DNA of 8,882 bases from Flavobacterium psychrophilum (GTDB taxonomy: Bacteria > Bacteroidota > Bacteroidia > Flavobacteriales > Flavobacteriaceae): positions 1 to 8,882 of the forward strand of contig CAMCFT010000050.1 in assembly GCA_945874225.1 (NCBI GenBank). Reading direction: 5' to 3'. The first letter of the stretch is position 1, and each line of letters begins with the position of its first letter. The notes below the pieces were generated by a model. That model did not search any database and was not told the origin of the DNA. It saw only the letters and a program-made list of their open reading frames with translations. This document shows, piece after piece, positions 6,141 to 8,882 of this stretch. A program made the translations under genes and the position numbers.

Positions 6141-7368
6141 TGTTTTTAGATTTTATGTTTCCAATGAAGAAAAGATATACAGCTCCCGCTATCATCATAA
6201 AAACACCAAAATATACTACTGGCAACCAAGGATCTTTGACTAATTCTATAGTAGAAGTTGTGGAATATTTTCCAAAACGTTCGTCATAACTCAATTGGTA
6301 TAATTTCCAACCCTTTACCTCAAATGGCTTATTGACTTCTAAAACAGTTGAAAATTCTTCTTTATCGACGGTAAATATCTTGATTTTAGAGCTAAATTTT
6401 TTGGGTTCCGGTTTCGTCAATACTAAAAAATGGTGCTTTTCTAAACCAAGATGTTGCTGGTCGTACAAAAAAGTTCCTGAAGCTAACCAACCCGTTGCCT
6501 TAAAACCAGTTTTAGAATTAGTCACTTTTACATAAACAGCAGGCGTTGCTCCTTCTTGATTCACAGAACGATAACTATTATTAAATTTTACAGCTTCGGG
6601 AATATAATCGACAACCTCAACAGAATAATTATTTTCTAATTCGACTTTGAGTCCTTTTTTTACTAAAAATAAATTCTTGCCTTTCTTGGTCAATAAATCG
6701 CCTTTATGATTGATAATCGCCAATTTGGGCGCAAATTCATCCATTACAAAATCTTGTAATACGATGGCAATTGGCATTACAACTGCTTTATTATTAGCAT
6801 CATTGGCAACCCAAGCAATTTTATTTTCCTTGAGTTCCATGGTGTAACGAATTAAATCACCCGAACCAAAAACTCCAGCATTCAAGGCAATATACAAACC
6901 TAAATGATTGACCAAAAAACCTAAATTAGACAGTAATCCTAAGGATATTCTTTTTATACTTACCATTAACAAACAAGTAGAAAAAAAGAATAGTATCAAT
7001 AAAAAATACCAAGTTTGAGTGATCTTGTTTAAGCCAAACAGCGCTATAAAAGCACTTTTGTTTTCTAATGTTTGTGGAATAGTACCAATAAGCATCGTCA
7101 AAAAAAGTACCATCACAATCGACACCATCGAAGCTGGAACGCGGGTTATCCAACGAATTATGGTTGTTCCTTTAAAAAAAACAAAACTAAAAACACTTAG
7201 AATAATGTGAACACTAAAAACGATAAAATTAAAAGGCCAACGAAGTTCTATGTTTACATCATTTCCTATAAGAAATTGCAGTGTTAATCCTATAAAAAGC
7301 AATGAAATTCCAATAAGAATAGATTCATTATAACCCCATAAGCCTTCCTTTATAGTTTTATTTTCCAT
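6133..7368 (-). CDS. resB: ResB/Ccs1-family cytochrome c biogenesis protein
   Basis: Second half of the System II cytochrome c synthetase, thought to hold apocytochrome and heme with CcsA. From the chosen start it has 411 residues: four N-terminal membrane segments (roughly 17-34, 45-66, 79-98, 118-137), a fifth with conserved His (about 153-168, H155 in LVNHLGLYIALNAGVFGSGD), a large periplasmic domain (about 175-378), and a C-terminal membrane segment (about 381-403). The segment GWKLYQLSYD followed by KDPWLPVVYFGVFMMIAG is typical of ResB C-termini. I chose the ATG at 7368 because MENKTIKEGLWGYNES directly precedes the first helix, a purine-rich GAGAGAAAG lies just upstream, and it overlaps nrfA by only 11 bases (ATGGAAAATAA). 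An ATG at 7398 would add 10 basic residues and a 41-base overlap and cannot be excluded. It overlaps ccsA by 8 bases. Confidence 0.9.
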   Translation of the reverse strand: MENKTIKEGLWGYNESILIGISLLFIGLTLQFLIGNDVNIELRWPFNFIVFSVHIILSVFSFVFFKGTTIIRWITRVPASMVSIVMVLFLTMLIGTIPQTLENKSAFIALFGLNKITQTWYFLLILFFFSTCLLMVSIKRISLGLLSNLGFLVNHLGLYIALNAGVFGSGDLIRYTMELKENKIAWVANDANNKAVVMPIAIVLQDFVMDEFAPKLAIINHKGDLLTKKGKNLFLVKKGLKVELENNYSVEVVDYIPEAVKFNNSYRSVNQEGATPAVYVKVTNSKTGFKATGWLASGTFLYDQQHLGLEKHHFLVLTKPEPKKFSSKIKIFTVDKEEFSTVLEVNKPFEVKGWKLYQLSYDERFGKYSTTSTIELVKDPWLPVVYFGVFMMIAGAVYLFFIGNIKSKNND

Positions 7369-8860
7369 ATTTGCTTTCTCTCGCCTTTGCTTTTGCATCC
7401 CAAGTTGGAAGAATTTCTTTTTTCCATTTCTCTTTATCAGCTCTTAGTTTTACCATATTCAAACCGATATACGCTTGCGCTTTTGCTTTAGTCGAGATGT
7501 CCGGCATCGGAACTGGATTTTTTTGACCTAAACTCGCTAGCAATCTTGCCAATTTAACACGAGCTTCTAGTGCGATAGATAATCCAGAAGAAACTGTTCT
7601 GCCTATTTCTACAGGAGCGTGAAAAGAAGCTCCATGTCCAGCGGTAGCATAATCCCAGCGCCATTGCGCATGACGAATGTCCATTAATAAATCTTTCATT
7701 TGAGCTTCTTTTGCTCCTAATTTCCAAGCTGCTCCAGCTTCGATATGTGCTTTTACTAAATTTTCTTCCAGAGAAATTACGTTTTCTTTGATGCTTTTTT
7801 GACGAGAATAAACATCATCAATTAAAGAATTAGCATCGTCTCTATGGCAAACCTGACATGAGTTTTGAATATTATTTAGTGGCGATTGAATGTGGTGATC
7901 CGTAAATTTGGTTCCTCCTTCAGTTTTATAAGGCATATGGCAATCAGCACAAGAAACTCCTTTTTTGGCGTGAATTCCGGTGGTGTAAGTTTCATAATCT
8001 GGATGTTGCGCTTTAATCATTTTAGCTTTACTAATTGGATGCACCCAATCTTTAAACTCTTTTTCATCATAATATTTCTCTATATTTTCTGCCGTCATAC
8101 CGTTTGTCCAAGGGAATGTCAAATAAGGAACTTTAGGGTTTTTAACATTTTTTTTATCAAAGTAATATTCTACGTGACATTGCGCACAAACTAGAGAACG
8201 CATTTCGTTATGAGTTGCTTTTTTAATGTCTTTGCCTTGATTAATATAGGCTTCTACCAATGCTGGACGAGTGATGGTTAAATTCATAGTTTTAGAATCG
8301 TGACAATCTCCACAACCAATTGGATTTACAATTTCAGGCCCCAATTTTTCGAACGAAGTTTTATAAAATTCAGCAACTCCTTTTTCTGCCATAAAACGAG
8401 GAACATCGGGGCTTTTGCAAGTCCAGCAAGTGCCTGGCATTCCTTTGGCAGTATCTGTAGGGTACAAATTACCCGGACGAAGACTATTTCGAACATCTTT
8501 GATGGCATAAGTATGTCCTCTACTTTGGCTATAGTCTTTTGCGAAAGCATATCCTGCCCAAAGAATTACTAATTTAGGATCTTCTTTAAGTTCATCTATC
8601 ATTGCGCTTCCGTTATACATACTTTTAAATGTTGTATCTTCGGTAGCCATATAACTCTCATACTGCTGCGGAAATTGCTCGCCCCAAACTTCATTTCTTG
8701 GATCGTTTTGTTTGATGTCTTTTTTTTCTAAACCAGCATAACTTGATTCATATTTTCTTTCGATAATCGATGTGGCAACAATGCCTAATACAAAAACAAC
8801 TAGTATTGTACCGATAAGAAATGACCAATTTCTTATGTTTCTCTTTTTGATAGGATCCAT
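7358..8860 (-). CDS. nrfA: Ammonia-forming nitrite reductase, pentaheme cytochrome c552
   Basis: Catalyses six-electron reduction of nitrite to ammonium outside the cytoplasmic membrane, the last step of respiratory ammonification. The 500-residue protein carries five heme sites: CWTCK (145-149, the lysine-ligated active-site heme), CGDCH (183-187), CAQCH (225-229), CADCH (304-308) and CQVCH (335-339). Active-site and calcium-site residues of the family are present: R114 in SRGHTYAI, E231-Y232 after heme 3, and K283-A-Q285-H286 in KAQHPDYE. Distal His candidates include H116, H297, H322/H323, H409 and H414. Residues 12-33 form one hydrophobic segment after a basic KKRNIRN, serving as a signal peptide or uncleaved anchor; no clear cleavage site is seen. 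Length is normal. Electrons normally come from the tetraheme quinol dehydrogenase NrfH, whose gene is expected just past the right edge. It overlaps resB by 11 bases and so starts a cytochrome maturation operon. The leader is A-rich (AAATATAAAAAA). Identity is very secure. Confidence 0.98.
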   Translation of the reverse strand: MDPIKKRNIRNWSFLIGTILVVFVLGIVATSIIERKYESSYAGLEKKDIKQNDPRNEVWGEQFPQQYESYMATEDTTFKSMYNGSAMIDELKEDPKLVILWAGYAFAKDYSQSRGHTYAIKDVRNSLRPGNLYPTDTAKGMPGTCWTCKSPDVPRFMAEKGVAEFYKTSFEKLGPEIVNPIGCGDCHDSKTMNLTITRPALVEAYINQGKDIKKATHNEMRSLVCAQCHVEYYFDKKNVKNPKVPYLTFPWTNGMTAENIEKYYDEKEFKDWVHPISKAKMIKAQHPDYETYTTGIHAKKGVSCADCHMPYKTEGGTKFTDHHIQSPLNNIQNSCQVCHRDDANSLIDDVYSRQKSIKENVISLEENLVKAHIEAGAAWKLGAKEAQMKDLLMDIRHAQWRWDYATAGHGASFHAPVEIGRTVSSGLSIALEARVKLARLLASLGQKNPVPMPDISTKAKAQAYIGLNMVKLRADKEKWKKEILPTWDAKAKARESKYGK

Positions 8861-8882
8861 TTTTTTATATTTATTTACTTTA
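8861..8882 (-). other. A-rich leader or intercistronic gap before nrfA
   Basis: The 22 visible bases upstream of nrfA read on the minus strand as an AT-only run apart from one G, with in-frame and out-of-frame TAA triplets. It probably holds the nrfA ribosome entry site and the end of, or spacer from, an upstream gene (nrfH expected). Too little is visible to decide. Confidence 0.3.

Noticed and set aside
7886..8572. Plus-strand reading frames opposite nrfA
   Set aside because: The nrfA frame has all five heme motifs and active-site residues; the opposite frames are low-complexity Phe/Ile-rich shadows.
1..8882. CRISPR array, tRNA/rRNA genes, riboswitch, phage or transposase
   Set aside because: I found no regularly spaced repeats, no cloverleaf or rRNA-like segments, no recognisable riboswitch core and no mobile-element enzyme on either strand.

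Overview
The window looks like chromosomal DNA of a Flavobacterium-like member of the Bacteroidota. The evidence is low GC content, A-rich leaders in place of clear Shine-Dalgarno sites, several matches to the Bacteroidota -7 promoter box TAnnTTTG, exported proteins whose signal peptides end just before a Gln, and a lysyl-tRNA synthetase with the long C-terminal tail found in this phylum. I place it at family level only, from protein style; no search was run.

Left part (1-2928): two divergent housekeeping genes, lipB (octanoyltransferase, minus strand) and lysS (class II lysyl-tRNA synthetase, plus strand). They are separated by about 400 bases packed with short repeats: two near-identical 25-bp units, one nested inside a larger stem-loop, a degenerate heptamer tandem beside the lysS promoter, and one unit lying directly against the lipB start codon. 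A strong bidirectional terminator separates lysS from the convergent genes that follow.

Right part (2929-8882): five minus-strand genes. Read in their own direction they are nrfA (pentaheme ammonia-forming nitrite reductase, all five heme sites intact including the lysine-ligated CWTCK), resB and ccsA (the two halves of a System II cytochrome c synthetase), then after a 169-bp gap an exported beta-barrel protein of the alginate-export type, and finally an exported glycerophosphodiester phosphodiesterase. nrfA, resB and ccsA overlap one another and are surely one transcript. The expected quinol-oxidising partner gene nrfH would lie just beyond the right edge.

Together nrfA-resB-ccsA form a respiratory nitrite ammonification module that carries its own heme-attachment machinery, comparable to the nrfHAI arrangement of Wolinella but with the NrfI-type CcsBA protein split in two. 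The porin may serve this module as an outer-membrane channel; that is inference from position. I see no phage, transposon, CRISPR or RNA gene, and no wholly new system. The points most worth a second look are the split dedicated heme synthetase, the porin with its inverted-repeat upstream region, and the repeat-built lipB-lysS intergenic region.
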